NCBI RefSeq assembly: GCF_018413525.1
Contig: NZ_JAHCDD010000026.1
Location: forward strand, 1-62,929
Direction: 5' to 3'
Length of the DNA: 62,929 nt
From: Acidovorax sp. CCYZU-2555
GTDB lineage: Bacteria > Pseudomonadota > Gammaproteobacteria > Burkholderiales > Burkholderiaceae_C
The position numbers and the translations under genes are program-made. Below are positions 53,535-62,001 of the stretch, piece after piece. The notes beneath the pieces are model-generated. The model was not told the DNA's origin. It saw nothing but the letters and a program-made list of their open reading frames with translations, and did no database searches. The number at the start of each line of letters is the position of its first letter. The stretch's first letter is position 1.

Positions 53535-54818
53535 ATGTCCATTCGTATGTTCGCCGGTCCCGTCATTGCCTCGCTGGCCCTGGTCGCCACGCTGGCCCAG
53601 GCCCAGGCCCCGTCCGGCCCGCATGCCGCCGTGCATGCGCTGGCGCAGAAGGAGCAGCAGCCGCTGCTCGACACGCTGCGCGATCTGGTGCATATCGAGT
53701 CGGGCAGCAAGGACCTCGAAGGCCTGGACAAGATCGCGGCCTTGATTGCCAGCCAGTTGCGCCAGCGCGGCGGTACGGTGGAGATCCTGCGACCCACCGA
53801 CATCTACCGGCTCGACGACACGCCCGAAAAAGTCGGCCCCGTGGTGCACGCCACCTTCCAGGGCCAGGGCACGAAGAAGATCATGTTCATCGCGCACATG
53901 GACACCGTCTACCTGCAGGGCATGCTCAAGGACCAGCCGTTTCGCATCGATGGCGACAAGGCCTACGGCCTGGGCATTGGCGACGACAAGCAGGGCGTGG
54001 CGACCATCATCCATACCGTGGGCATGCTGCAGCAGCTGGACTTCAAGGACTACGGCACGCTCAACGTGCTGATCAACGGCGACGAGGAAATCAGCTCGCC
54101 CGGCGCGCGCGGCACCATCACACGCATCGCGGCCGATCAGGACGCGGTGTTCTCGTTCGAAGGCGGCGGCGCGACCGGCGCGCTGCGCCTGGCGACCAGC
54201 GGCATTGGCGCGGCGTATCTCACGGTCGACGGCAAGGCTTCGCATGCGGGCGCATCGCCCGAGAAGGGCGTGAACGCGCTGTACGAGCTGTCGCACCAGC
54301 TGCTGCAGATGAAGGAGCTGTCCAAGCCCGCGCAAGGCCTGAAGCTCAACTGGACCGTGGCCAGCGCCGGCACCAACCGCAACGTGATTCCGGCCCAGGC
54401 CAGGGCTCAGGCCGACGCGCGCGCGCTCAAGGTGTCCGACTTCGACGCGCTCGACAAGCAGCTCCAGGCCAAGGTGCAGAACAAGCTGCTGCCCGACTCC
54501 AAGGTGCAGGTGAAGTTCGAAGTGCGCCGCCCGCCGCTCGAAGCCACGCCGGTCTCGCGCCGCGTCGCCGAGCATGGCAAGCAGATCTACCAGGAAATCG
54601 GCCTGCCGCTGTCGGTGGTGGCCGAAGCCACGGGCGGGGGCACCGACGCTGCGTTTGCGGGCCTCAAGACCCGCGGCGCCGTGGTCGAAGGCATGGGCCT
54701 GACCAGCTTCGGCGCGCATTCCAACGACGCCGAATATGTGCTGATCAGCACCATCGTGCCGCGCCTTTATCTGGCCACGCGCATGGTCATGGACCTGTCC
54801 AGCGGCGCGCTGCAATAA
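53535..54818 (+). CDS. Secreted M20-family peptidase (glutamate carboxypeptidase-like)
   Basis: From ATG 53535 (MSIRMFAGPVIASLALVATL) a signal peptide ends near AQAQA, giving a periplasmic metallopeptidase of about 400 residues. Zinc and catalytic motifs are FIAHMDTVY, IGDDKQGVATI and NGDEEISSPGA; the dimerisation region ASHAGASPEKGVNALYELSH and the late ATGGGTDAAFA follow. This pattern matches carboxypeptidase G2-like enzymes that remove C-terminal glutamate. An upstream in-frame ATG (53493) would bury the signal peptide. It lies 50 bp after the SDR gene. Confidence 0.9.
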   Translation: MSIRMFAGPVIASLALVATLAQAQAPSGPHAAVHALAQKEQQPLLDTLRDLVHIESGSKDLEGLDKIAALIASQLRQRGGTVEILRPTDIYRLDDTPEKVGPVVHATFQGQGTKKIMFIAHMDTVYLQGMLKDQPFRIDGDKAYGLGIGDDKQGVATIIHTVGMLQQLDFKDYGTLNVLINGDEEISSPGARGTITRIAADQDAVFSFEGGGATGALRLATSGIGAAYLTVDGKASHAGASPEKGVNALYELSHQLLQMKELSKPAQGLKLNWTVASAGTNRNVIPAQARAQADARALKVSDFDALDKQLQAKVQNKLLPDSKVQVKFEVRRPPLEATPVSRRVAEHGKQIYQEIGLPLSVVAEATGGGTDAAFAGLKTRGAVVEGMGLTSFGAHSNDAEYVLISTIVPRLYLATRMVMDLSSGALQ

Positions 54819-54827
54819 GTCCCGGCG

Positions 54828-55715
54828 CTAGCTTCGCTGCAGAACGCTTTGCGCGCACTCTATGAAGCTGCGCAGCGTGGGCGGGCAGTACGCGGGATTC
54901 CATATCAGCATCGCCGGCGCCAACACTTGCTCGCCGCTGATTTCCACGAACCTGACGCCATGCACGCGCGAACGCGCCAATGACCTGGGCACGACCGAAA
55001 CCCCCAGGCCGTTGGCGACCATCGCCACGATGGTGAGCCATTGGCGCGCCGCATGCGCTAACTTGGGGTGTATGCCCGCGCGCGAGAAGATGGCGATCAC
55101 GTTGTCATAGTTGGCCGGGGCGACATCGCGCGAGAACATCACAAAGCGCTCGTGGGCCAGCTGTTTGAGCTCTATCGATTCGCACTGCGCCTGCGGATGG
55201 TCCTCGGGCAGGCACAGCAGGAACGCATCTTCCTCCAGAGGAAGAAACGCGAGCTGTGGCGCCACGGTGGAAGCATTCACGAAACCCGCGTGGATCTGGC
55301 CGCGCAGCAGTTCGTTCACCTGTTCGGCGCTCGACATCTCCTTGAGCACCACATCTACATCGGGCGTTTGCACATTGAACTGCCTGACGATGGCCGGCAC
55401 TTCGCGGTAGACCTGCGAGCCGGTCATGCCGATTTCCAGCCGGCCGCGCATTCCCCGGCCGACGATCCTGGCCACGCTCGACGCCCGTGCCACCTGTTCC
55501 AGCACCTGGCGCGCTTCTTCCAGAAAGGCTTCGCCGGCCTGGGTCAGCTCTACATGCTTGCTGTCGCGAATCAGCAGCTTGACCTCCAGTTCCTCTTCGA
55601 GCGACTTGATGGCGCTGCTCAGCGGCGGCTGCGTGATCGCGAGCTTGCCGGCCGCGCGCCCGAAATGCAGCTCTTCTGCGAGGACGACGAAGTAGCGAAG
55701 AAAGTGAAGCTTCAT
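54828..55715 (-). CDS. LysR-family regulator of the divergent organic-acid operon
   Basis: This 295-residue regulator has the N-terminal HTH (MKLHFLRYFVVLAEELHFGR, then AAGKLAITQPPLSSAIKSLE) and a periplasmic-binding-like effector domain. It is divergent from the Bug/CoA-transferase/cupin/acyl-CoA dehydrogenase operon. A dyad fitting the T-N11-A rule lies in the shared 157-bp promoter region. It probably activates that operon when its substrate or a CoA-derived intermediate is present. Confidence 0.92.
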   Translation of the reverse strand: MKLHFLRYFVVLAEELHFGRAAGKLAITQPPLSSAIKSLEEELEVKLLIRDSKHVELTQAGEAFLEEARQVLEQVARASSVARIVGRGMRGRLEIGMTGSQVYREVPAIVRQFNVQTPDVDVVLKEMSSAEQVNELLRGQIHAGFVNASTVAPQLAFLPLEEDAFLLCLPEDHPQAQCESIELKQLAHERFVMFSRDVAPANYDNVIAIFSRAGIHPKLAHAARQWLTIVAMVANGLGVSVVPRSLARSRVHGVRFVEISGEQVLAPAMLIWNPAYCPPTLRSFIECAQSVLQRS

Positions 55716-55750
55716 GGGGCAGGGCGATCGAAGGCGCAGGCGCCTTCAAC

Positions 55751-55767
55751 GATTCTCAAAAAGAATC
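55751..55767. promoter_or_regulatory. LysR-type binding dyad between the regulator and the Bug operon
   Basis: GATTCT and AGAATC (spacer CAAAA) form a perfect dyad that satisfies T-N11-A. A second dyad CTCTA-N7-TAGAG follows at 55769-55785, as expected for paired recognition and activation sites. Both lie about 35-70 bp from the regulator start and 88-122 bp upstream of the operon start. Confidence 0.68.
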
Positions 55768-55872
55768 ACTCTAGCCAAAATAGAGATTGGACGCGAATGG
55801 TTGTGCCGGGGAAGATGGATACGCATCGATTGACGAGACGGTGCGCATTCAAATTACAACAGGAGACACGGC

Positions 55873-56835
55873 ATGAAAATCTTTCCTCGTGCGCTGGCCT
55901 TGGCGGCCGGCCTGCTCGCGGTTTCAGCGGCAATCGCCCAGAGCTATCCTTCGGCGCCGGTCACGCTGGTCGTGCCGTTCGCGGCCGGCAGCGGCACCGA
56001 TGCGGTGGCGCGCATCGTCGCCAAGAAGCTGGGCGAGCGCTTGAAGCAACCGGTGCTGGTCGACAACCGCGCGGGCGCCAACGCGCAGATCGCCGCGCAG
56101 TTCGTCGCCAAGGCCAAGCCCGACGGCTACACCTTGTTCATGACCACCAACACCTCGCACTCGGCCAACCCCAGCCTGATCGCCAATCTCAAGTACGACC
56201 CGATCAAGGATTTCACGCCGGTGGCGCGCGTGGGCGAGCTGCCGTTTGCGCTGGTGGTGAACAAGAACGACCCGGCCAGGTCGCTCAAGGAATGGATAGA
56301 GCAGGTCAAGTCCCATCCCGGAAAGTTTTCCTATGCCACGCCCAACAGCACTTCGCTGGTGGCGTCCGAAACCATCAAGCGCATCGCCGGCCTGGATGTG
56401 ATGGCGATTCCCTACAAATCGAGCCCGCAGGCGCTGACCGATCTGATTGGCGGCACCGTGCAGATGTATGTCGTCGATCTGGGGTCGGGCATGGGAATGA
56501 TCAATGCGGGCAGCGTGCGCGTGCTGGGCGTGACCACCAAGGAGTCGCTGAAGTCGGTGCCCCATGCCGTGCCCATCGTCAAGGAGGTGCCGGGCTTCGA
56601 TCTGACATCGTGGAACGGCATCTTCGGGCCGGCCGGCATGCCCAAGCCTGTCGTCGACAAGCTGAACGCGGAACTGCAGGAAGTGCTGGCCGACAAGGAG
56701 GTGCAGAAGTCGCTGAGCCAGCTGGGCTTTGAAACCTGGCCCACCAGGACGCCCGAGGAATTCGCCAAGTATGTGGTCGACCAGCTCGCGCATTGGAGCG
56801 CGCTGGTCAAGCAGGCCGGCATACGCGCGGAATGA
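55873..56835 (+). CDS. Bug/TctC-family periplasmic solute-binding protein
   Basis: This 320-residue binding protein has a Sec signal peptide (MKIFPRALALAAGLLAVSAA, cut after AIA). Family motifs are VTLVVPFAAGSGTDAVARIV, LVDNRAGANAQIAAQFVAKA and YATPNSTSLVASE. It is the first gene of an operon with a CoA transferase, a cupin and an acyl-CoA dehydrogenase, so its ligand is probably the carboxylate those enzymes degrade. Its stop overlaps the next start (ATGA). Confidence 0.93.
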   Translation: MKIFPRALALAAGLLAVSAAIAQSYPSAPVTLVVPFAAGSGTDAVARIVAKKLGERLKQPVLVDNRAGANAQIAAQFVAKAKPDGYTLFMTTNTSHSANPSLIANLKYDPIKDFTPVARVGELPFALVVNKNDPARSLKEWIEQVKSHPGKFSYATPNSTSLVASETIKRIAGLDVMAIPYKSSPQALTDLIGGTVQMYVVDLGSGMGMINAGSVRVLGVTTKESLKSVPHAVPIVKEVPGFDLTSWNGIFGPAGMPKPVVDKLNAELQEVLADKEVQKSLSQLGFETWPTRTPEEFAKYVVDQLAHWSALVKQAGIRAE

Positions 56836-58067
56836 CCATGGCCGCATTGCATTCCACCGCCGCCTCGGGGCCGCTGGCCGGCGTCAAGGTGCTGGACCTG
56901 ACTTCGGTCGTGATGGGGCCGTTCGCGACCCAGATCCTGGCGCAGCTGGGCGCCGAAGTCATCAAGGTCGAGACGCCCGAAGGCGACAACATGCGCCATG
57001 TCGGCCCCATGCGGCATGCGGGCATGGGGCCCATCTTCCTGCATGCGAATGCGGGCAAGAAAAGCATAGTGCTCGACCTCAAGCAGCCGGAGGGCCGTGA
57101 AGCCGCGCTCAAGCTGGCCGAAAGCTGCGACGTGTTCATCAGCAATGTGCGGCCCCAGGCGCTGGCGCGGCTGGGAATGGACTATGAAGCCGTGCGCCAG
57201 CGCAGCCCGCGCATCATCCATGTGAGCTGCTGCGGCTTCGACCAGGACGGGCCCGATGCCGCGCGCCCGGCCTACGACGACCTGATCCAGGGCGCGACCG
57301 GAGTGCCGTGGCTGATGGAGCAGTACGGCGCGCCCGAGCCGGCCTATATGCCGACCACGCTGGCCGACCGCGTGACCGGCCTGCACACGGTCTATGCCGT
57401 GACCGCGGCGCTCTATGCGCGCGGCCAGTCGGGCCTGGGCCAGGCCGTGGTCGTGCCGATGTTCGAAGCCATGGCGCAGTTCATTCTGGGCGATCACATG
57501 GCGGGCCTGACGTTCGCGCCGCCTATCGGCAAGCCCGGCTACGCGCGGCTGCTGACGCCGCACCGCAAGCCCTATGCGACGCGCGACGGCATGCTGTGCG
57601 TGCTGATCTACAACGACCAGCATTGGCAGCGCTTCTTTGCCGCCATAGGCGAGTCCGAAGGACTGGCGCGCGATCCGCGGTTCGCGACGCACAGCGCGCG
57701 CGCCGCCCACATCGACGCGGTCTATGCCGAAGTCGCGCGCCTGATGCGCGCCCGCACCACGCAGGAATGGCGTGCGCTGCTGGACGCGGCCGACGTGCCC
57801 AACATGCCCATGAACAGCCCGCAGGACCTGCTGGTCAACCCGCAGCTGCGCGCCACGGGCTTTGTGAGCGACACCGTGCATCCGACCGAAGGGCCCATGC
57901 ATACGCTGGCCCATCCCACGAAGTGGTCGGCGACGCCGCCCGCCCAGCAGCTTTCTCCGGCGCCGCGCCTGGGAGAGCACACGCGGCAACTGCTGGAAGA
58001 AGCCGGCTATGCGCCGCAGCACATAGACACGCTGCTGGCGCAGGGCGCCTGCCGCACAGATATCTGA
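56832..58067 (+). CDS. Family III CoA-transferase (CaiB/BaiF type)
   Basis: This 411-residue enzyme starts at ATG 56832, overlapping the Bug gene. The N-terminal LAGVKVLDLTSVVMGPFATQ and EVIKVETPEGDNMR are typical, and the catalytic Asp is expected in AYDDLIQGATG. It transfers CoA between a donor thioester and an organic acid. With the downstream acyl-CoA dehydrogenase it would activate and then oxidise the imported acid. A short-chain or alicyclic acid is plausible, but the substrate is not identified. Confidence 0.92.
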   Translation: MTMAALHSTAASGPLAGVKVLDLTSVVMGPFATQILAQLGAEVIKVETPEGDNMRHVGPMRHAGMGPIFLHANAGKKSIVLDLKQPEGREAALKLAESCDVFISNVRPQALARLGMDYEAVRQRSPRIIHVSCCGFDQDGPDAARPAYDDLIQGATGVPWLMEQYGAPEPAYMPTTLADRVTGLHTVYAVTAALYARGQSGLGQAVVVPMFEAMAQFILGDHMAGLTFAPPIGKPGYARLLTPHRKPYATRDGMLCVLIYNDQHWQRFFAAIGESEGLARDPRFATHSARAAHIDAVYAEVARLMRARTTQEWRALLDAADVPNMPMNSPQDLLVNPQLRATGFVSDTVHPTEGPMHTLAHPTKWSATPPAQQLSPAPRLGEHTRQLLEEAGYAPQHIDTLLAQGACRTDI

Positions 58068-58079
58068 AAGAAACCCCAC

Positions 58080-58484
58080 ATGTCTCATCCCAGCTACCTG
58101 GTCCGCACCGCCGATGTGCCGGCCTATCAACCCGCGAATCACCACCATACTTTCAACCAGCGTCTGATCGGCCCCGAGACCGTGGGCGCGCGGCAGATGG
58201 AAGTGCTGCTGGGCACGCTGCACAAAGGCGGCGGCGCCTTGCCCCATGCGCATCCTGGCATAGAGCAGGCCTGCCATCTGCTCGAAGGCACGGCCCATGT
58301 CGAGGTGGCCGGCCAGTCTTTTGACATGGTGGCCGGCGACACCTGCTTTTTTCCCGCCGACCAGATGCATGTCTTCACCGTGACCAGCGACACGCCCGTC
58401 AAGCTGCTGGTGATCTACAGCCCGCCTTACGGCGAATCGCCCGACAAGGTGATACGTCCCATTGCGCAGGGAGGCGACCAATGA
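58080..58484 (+). CDS. Cupin-domain protein
   Basis: This 134-residue single-domain cupin has motif 1 GGGALPHAHPGIEQACHLLE (His, His and Glu metal ligands) and motif 2 GDTCFFPADQMHVFTV (His ligand). It starts MSHPSYLVRTADVPAYQPAN. The role inside the operon is unknown; it could be an isomerase, a dioxygenase-like enzyme or a binding protein. Its stop overlaps the acyl-CoA dehydrogenase start (ATGA), so expression is coupled. Confidence 0.9.
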   Translation: MSHPSYLVRTADVPAYQPANHHHTFNQRLIGPETVGARQMEVLLGTLHKGGGALPHAHPGIEQACHLLEGTAHVEVAGQSFDMVAGDTCFFPADQMHVFTVTSDTPVKLLVIYSPPYGESPDKVIRPIAQGGDQ

Positions 58485-59644
58485 ACTTCGCACTGAGTTC
58501 GGAACAGGAGCAGATTCGCGACGCCATCGAGCGCGTCTGTGCGCCCTTCGATGCCGACTATTGGCTGCGCAAGGACCAGGAAGGCGGTTTCCCGGACGAC
58601 TTCCACCAGGCGCTGGCCGCGTCGGGCTGGCTGGGAATCGCCATGCCCGAGGCCTATGGCGGCGCGGGCCTGGGCATCAGCGAAGCCGCGCTGATGATGC
58701 ATACGATCTCGGCCACGGGCGCCGGTCTGTCGGGCGCGTCCGCGGTGCACATGAATATCTTCGGCCTGCACCCGGTCGTGGTGTTCGGCACTGACGAGCA
58801 AAAGCAGCGTTGGCTGCCGCCGCTGATCGCCGGCACGGACCGCGCCTGCTTTGGCGTGACCGAACCCAATACCGGGCTCAACACGCTCAAGCTCAGGACG
58901 CGGGCGGTGCGCGACGGCGACCACTATGTGGTCCATGGCCAGAAAGTCTGGATCAGCACGGCCCAGGTGGCCAACAAGATGCTGCTGCTGGCGCGCACGA
59001 CCCCGATAGAGGAATGCCAGGGCACCGAAGGCCTGAGCCTGTTCTATACCGACATGGACCGCAGCAAGATCGAGGTGCGCGAGATCGAGAAGCTGGGCCG
59101 CAAGTGCGTGGACTCGAACCAGGTGTTCATCGACGGCCTGCGCATTCCGGTCGAGGACCGCGTGGGCGAGGAAGGCAAGGGCTTCAGCTACATCCTGCAT
59201 GGGCTGAACCCGGAGCGCATCCTGATCGCCAGCGAGGCCGTGGGCCTGGGGCGCGCCGCCCTGCAGCGCGCCGCGGGCTATGCGAACGAGCGCGAAGTGT
59301 TCGGCCGCCCGATCGGGCAGAACCAGGGCATACAGCACCCGCTGGCCAAATCCTGGATGGAGCTCGAGGCCGCGCATTTGATGGTGCACAAAGCCGCCTG
59401 GCTCTACGACCAGCATCTGCCCTGCGCGGCCGAAGCCAACAGCGCCAAGTACCTCGCGGCCGAAGCCTGTTACCACGCCTGCGAGAACGCGATCTTCACG
59501 CATGGCGGCATGGGCTATGCCAAGGAATACCATGTGGAGCGCTATCTGCGCGAGTCCTGGATTCCGCGCCTGGCGCCCGTGAGTCCGCAGCTGATCCTGT
59601 GCTTCATCGCCGAGAAAGTGCTGGGTTTGCCCAAGTCCTATTGA
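58481..59644 (+). CDS. Acyl-CoA dehydrogenase
   Basis: This 387-residue FAD enzyme has the family signature CFGVTEPNTGLNTLKLRT, the FAD-binding KVWISTAQVANKMLLLARTT, and a C-terminal helical domain with VFGRPIGQNQGIQHPLAKSW and THGGMGYAKEYHVERYLRES. The Glu in AKEYHVERY is a candidate catalytic base. It introduces an alpha-beta double bond into the CoA thioester made by the upstream transferase. The electron acceptor is presumably ETF, encoded elsewhere. Confidence 0.94.
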   Translation: MNFALSSEQEQIRDAIERVCAPFDADYWLRKDQEGGFPDDFHQALAASGWLGIAMPEAYGGAGLGISEAALMMHTISATGAGLSGASAVHMNIFGLHPVVVFGTDEQKQRWLPPLIAGTDRACFGVTEPNTGLNTLKLRTRAVRDGDHYVVHGQKVWISTAQVANKMLLLARTTPIEECQGTEGLSLFYTDMDRSKIEVREIEKLGRKCVDSNQVFIDGLRIPVEDRVGEEGKGFSYILHGLNPERILIASEAVGLGRAALQRAAGYANEREVFGRPIGQNQGIQHPLAKSWMELEAAHLMVHKAAWLYDQHLPCAAEANSAKYLAAEACYHACENAIFTHGGMGYAKEYHVERYLRESWIPRLAPVSPQLILCFIAEKVLGLPKSY

Positions 59645-59731
59645 GTGGCGCGCGCAGGGCGGGCGCGCGCGAAATAACGCGGGCCGCGTTTTGCCGCCAC
59701 AATGCGGGTTGTTTTGAACCTGGAAATATCT

Positions 59732-59941
59732 GTGAACCAACCCATTGCCCACGCCGAACTGATTGCCAGCTACCGCAAGGTCGCCGCCGAGGCCGCCACC
59801 AAGGCCGCCAAGGTGCAGGCTGCATCTTCCAAGGGCCCGGCTGTCGCCAAGGCGGCCAGCGACACCGCGGCCAAGGCCGCGCGCCGTCGCGATGTGCTCG
59901 CGTCCAAGCTCGCCAAGCTGGGCGTCGTGCTGGCTGACTGA
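59732..59941 (+). CDS. Small Ala/Lys-rich protein, unknown function
   Basis: A GTG at 59732, with GGA 8 bp upstream, gives 69 residues (VNQPIAHAELIASYRKVAAE...); an ATG at 59702 adds ten. The product is about one-third alanine with regularly spaced Lys and Arg and should be almost entirely helical, resembling histone-like or coiled-coil peptides in composition. A strong terminator follows 36 bp after the stop. No family is recognised. Confidence 0.6.
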   Translation: MNQPIAHAELIASYRKVAAEAATKAAKVQAASSKGPAVAKAASDTAAKAARRRDVLASKLAKLGVVLAD

Positions 59942-59976
59942 GCTGCCACGGCCCGCGACCTCAAGGTCGCAAAACG

Positions 59977-60011
59977 AGCGGTGAATCCCTGGTGGATTCG
60001 CCGCTTTTTTT
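59977..60011 (+). terminator. Rho-independent terminator after the small Ala-rich gene
   Basis: A 12-bp stem (AGCGGTGAATCC and GGATTCGCCGCT, one G-T pair, 5-nt loop) runs directly into seven T residues. It closes the plus-strand run that begins at 55873 or at the small gene. Confidence 0.92.
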
Positions 60012-60050
60012 CGTCTGGCGCTTACTGCACCAACGCGAGGCGCCGTGCCG

Positions 60051-60491
60051 TCATTCCTGCGGGTAGACGGCCTTGATGGCGCGCGTGCCCAGCGCCGCGC
60101 CCGTGACCGCGTCGATCGCGACCGGCTGTATGTCGGTGCCGTTCTCGGCGTCGAGCAGGCGCACCATTTCGCCATGGCCGCGGTGCTTGCGCCCCCAGGC
60201 GCCTATCAGCAGCAGCACCGGCAGGAAATCTCGGCCGGCCTGGGTCAGAACGTACTCGTCGCGCGGCGGCCGCTCGGAGTACTGGCGTTTTTCCAGCAAC
60301 TTCTCGTCGGTCAGCGCCGCGAGTCGTTTGGTCAGCATGGTGGGCGCTATGCCCAGACTTTTCTTGAACTGCTCGAAGCGGGTCATGCCCGCGTTCGCGT
60401 CGCGCAGGATCAGCATGGTCCATGCGTCGCCGAGCAAGTTGAGGCTGCGCGCGATAGGGCAAAGGCATTCGGCAAAATTTTTTGAGTCCAT
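60051..60491 (-). CDS. HxlR-family winged-helix regulator
   Basis: This 146-residue regulator has MDSKNFAECLCPIARSLNLL, then GDAWTMLILRDANAGMTRFE and LGIAPTMLTKRLAALTDEKL, the HxlR DNA-binding fold. The N-terminal Cys9 and Cys11 region is typical of redox- or electrophile-sensing members. It is divergent from a small exported protein, and an inverted repeat in the shared promoter is a candidate site. Confidence 0.92.
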   Translation of the reverse strand: MDSKNFAECLCPIARSLNLLGDAWTMLILRDANAGMTRFEQFKKSLGIAPTMLTKRLAALTDEKLLEKRQYSERPPRDEYVLTQAGRDFLPVLLLIGAWGRKHRGHGEMVRLLDAENGTDIQPVAIDAVTGAALGTRAIKAVYPQE

Positions 60492-60499
60492 ATCTTTTC

Positions 60500-60527
60500 A
60501 GTATTGACTAACTATTGTTTCGATACT
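60500..60527. promoter_or_regulatory. Inverted repeat between the HxlR gene and the exported-protein gene
   Basis: AGTATTG (60500-60506) and CGATACT (60521-60527) form an inverted repeat with one mismatch and a 14-bp spacer. It lies 9 bp from the HxlR start, where autoregulation would act. The gap of about 115 bp from here to the exported-protein gene shows no further features. Confidence 0.5.
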
Positions 60528-60642
60528 AACATCCAAACCGCAGCCCGTCCAGGCAGGCAACGCCGTAAGGAGCGCCTCATTCTGCGTTGCTGCAAGACGT
60601 TCCGGTATCGAAGAAGTCAAATCAACTGAAAAGGAAATCAAA

Positions 60643-60972
60643 ATGGCCACCACCTCCAGCCCCGCCTCCCGCGCCATCGCCGCACGCGTTCTCCCGTCGC
60701 TGGCGACCGCGCTCACTCTTTCCCTGGCCTTCATCCTTCCCGCGCAGGCCCAGGAAAAATCCCCGGACCAGCGCGATGCCGCGACCGCGCGCGCCGAAGT
60801 CATTGCCGATCTGGCGCTGTGGCGCCGTGCCGGCCTGGACCGCTCCGAGCCGCTGAACAGTTCGTACAGCCTGCAATCGACGGAATACGGCGCGGCCCAG
60901 CAGGAGTACCAGCGCCTGCGCGCCAGCGACGAATTCCAGCGCGAAGTGCGCAAAGCGCTGGCGCACAACTGA
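60643..60972 (+). CDS. Small exported protein, DUF4148-like
   Basis: This 109-residue protein has a signal peptide of about 36 residues ending LPAQAQ. The mature part (RDAATARAEVIADLALWRRA, then GLDRSEPLNSSYSLQSTEYG) resembles the small periplasmic DUF4148 proteins that are abundant in Burkholderiales and have no known function. There are no cysteines. It is divergent from an HxlR regulator and probably under its control. Confidence 0.75.
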   Translation: MATTSSPASRAIAARVLPSLATALTLSLAFILPAQAQEKSPDQRDAATARAEVIADLALWRRAGLDRSEPLNSSYSLQSTEYGAAQQEYQRLRASDEFQREVRKALAHN

Positions 60973-61012
60973 TGCGCAGCGGGTCGGAGCCCGGCGGGCT
61001 TCGACCCATCAC

Positions 61013-61879
61013 TCAGGCGTGCATTTGCCCGAAGCGGCCGCTGTTGAAGTCCGTGATCGCCTGGGCAATTTCTGCCTGGGTATTCATCACGAACGGCCCA
61101 TGGCCCACGATGGGCTCGTCAATGGGCTCACCGCCGAGCAGCAGAAATGTCGCATCGCTGTTGGCTTCGATTTCCACGCCGCTGCCGCCGCGCTCGAACT
61201 GCACCAGCTGGCCTTCGCGCACCACTTCCTCGCCGTTGACCAGCACCGTGCCGTGCAGCAGCACCAGCGCCAGCGTATGGCCCACGGGCGTATCGAAGCG
61301 CGCGGCGCGGCCCTGGCCCAGCCGCACGTCCCATACATCGACCGGCGTGAACGTCTGCGCCGGGCCGCGCCGGCCGTCGAACGCGCCGGCGATCACGCGC
61401 ACCTGACCCGCGCCATCGGGCAAGGCCACCGACGGAATCTGCGCGTCCTGCAGCGTCTGATAGCGCGGCGCGGCGAGCTTGTCCTTGGCCGGCAGGTTGA
61501 CCCACAGCTGCACCATTTCGAGCGTGCCGCCGCGTTCGGTGAACGCCTTCGAGTGAAACTCTTCATGCAGGATGCCGCTGGCCGCGGTCATCCACTGCAC
61601 GTCGCCGGGGCCGATCAGGCCGCCCGCGCCCGTGGAGTCGCGGTGTTCGACTTCGCCCTCATAGACGATGGTCACGGTCTCGAAGCCGCGGTGCGGGTGC
61701 TGGCCCACGCCGCGCGGCTGGTCGGTGGGCGTGAACTGCGCCGGGCCCGCGTGGTCTAGCAGCAGGAACGGGCTCAGATGCGCGCCGTGGCCGCTGTAGC
61801 TGAACAGCGAACGCACGGGAAAGCCATTGCCCACCCAGTGCGGACGCGGTGCGCTGTAGGTTCCGAGGATCTTCTTCAT
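61013..61879 (-). CDS. Pirin-family bicupin protein
   Basis: This 288-residue protein has an N-terminal cupin with metal ligands in GVGQHPHRGFETVTIVYEGE, then ASGILHEEFHSKAF and a second cupin. Bacterial pirins include quercetin 2,3-dioxygenases and regulators of pyruvate or redox metabolism. The gene is divergent from a LysR regulator with about 120 bp between starts and is its likely target, as in many YhhW-like arrangements. Confidence 0.92.
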   Translation of the reverse strand: MKKILGTYSAPRPHWVGNGFPVRSLFSYSGHGAHLSPFLLLDHAGPAQFTPTDQPRGVGQHPHRGFETVTIVYEGEVEHRDSTGAGGLIGPGDVQWMTAASGILHEEFHSKAFTERGGTLEMVQLWVNLPAKDKLAAPRYQTLQDAQIPSVALPDGAGQVRVIAGAFDGRRGPAQTFTPVDVWDVRLGQGRAARFDTPVGHTLALVLLHGTVLVNGEEVVREGQLVQFERGGSGVEIEANSDATFLLLGGEPIDEPIVGHGPFVMNTQAEIAQAITDFNSGRFGQMHA

Positions 61880-62001
61880 GGCATTTCTCCTGTGGCACGA
61901 GGCGGTGCCTCGAATGCATAGCTAAAGAATAATTCCAGAACGACCAATGCGGTAGTGACCAATATTTGCCTTCATCGTTCTATTTCAGGAACAATGAACG
62001 C

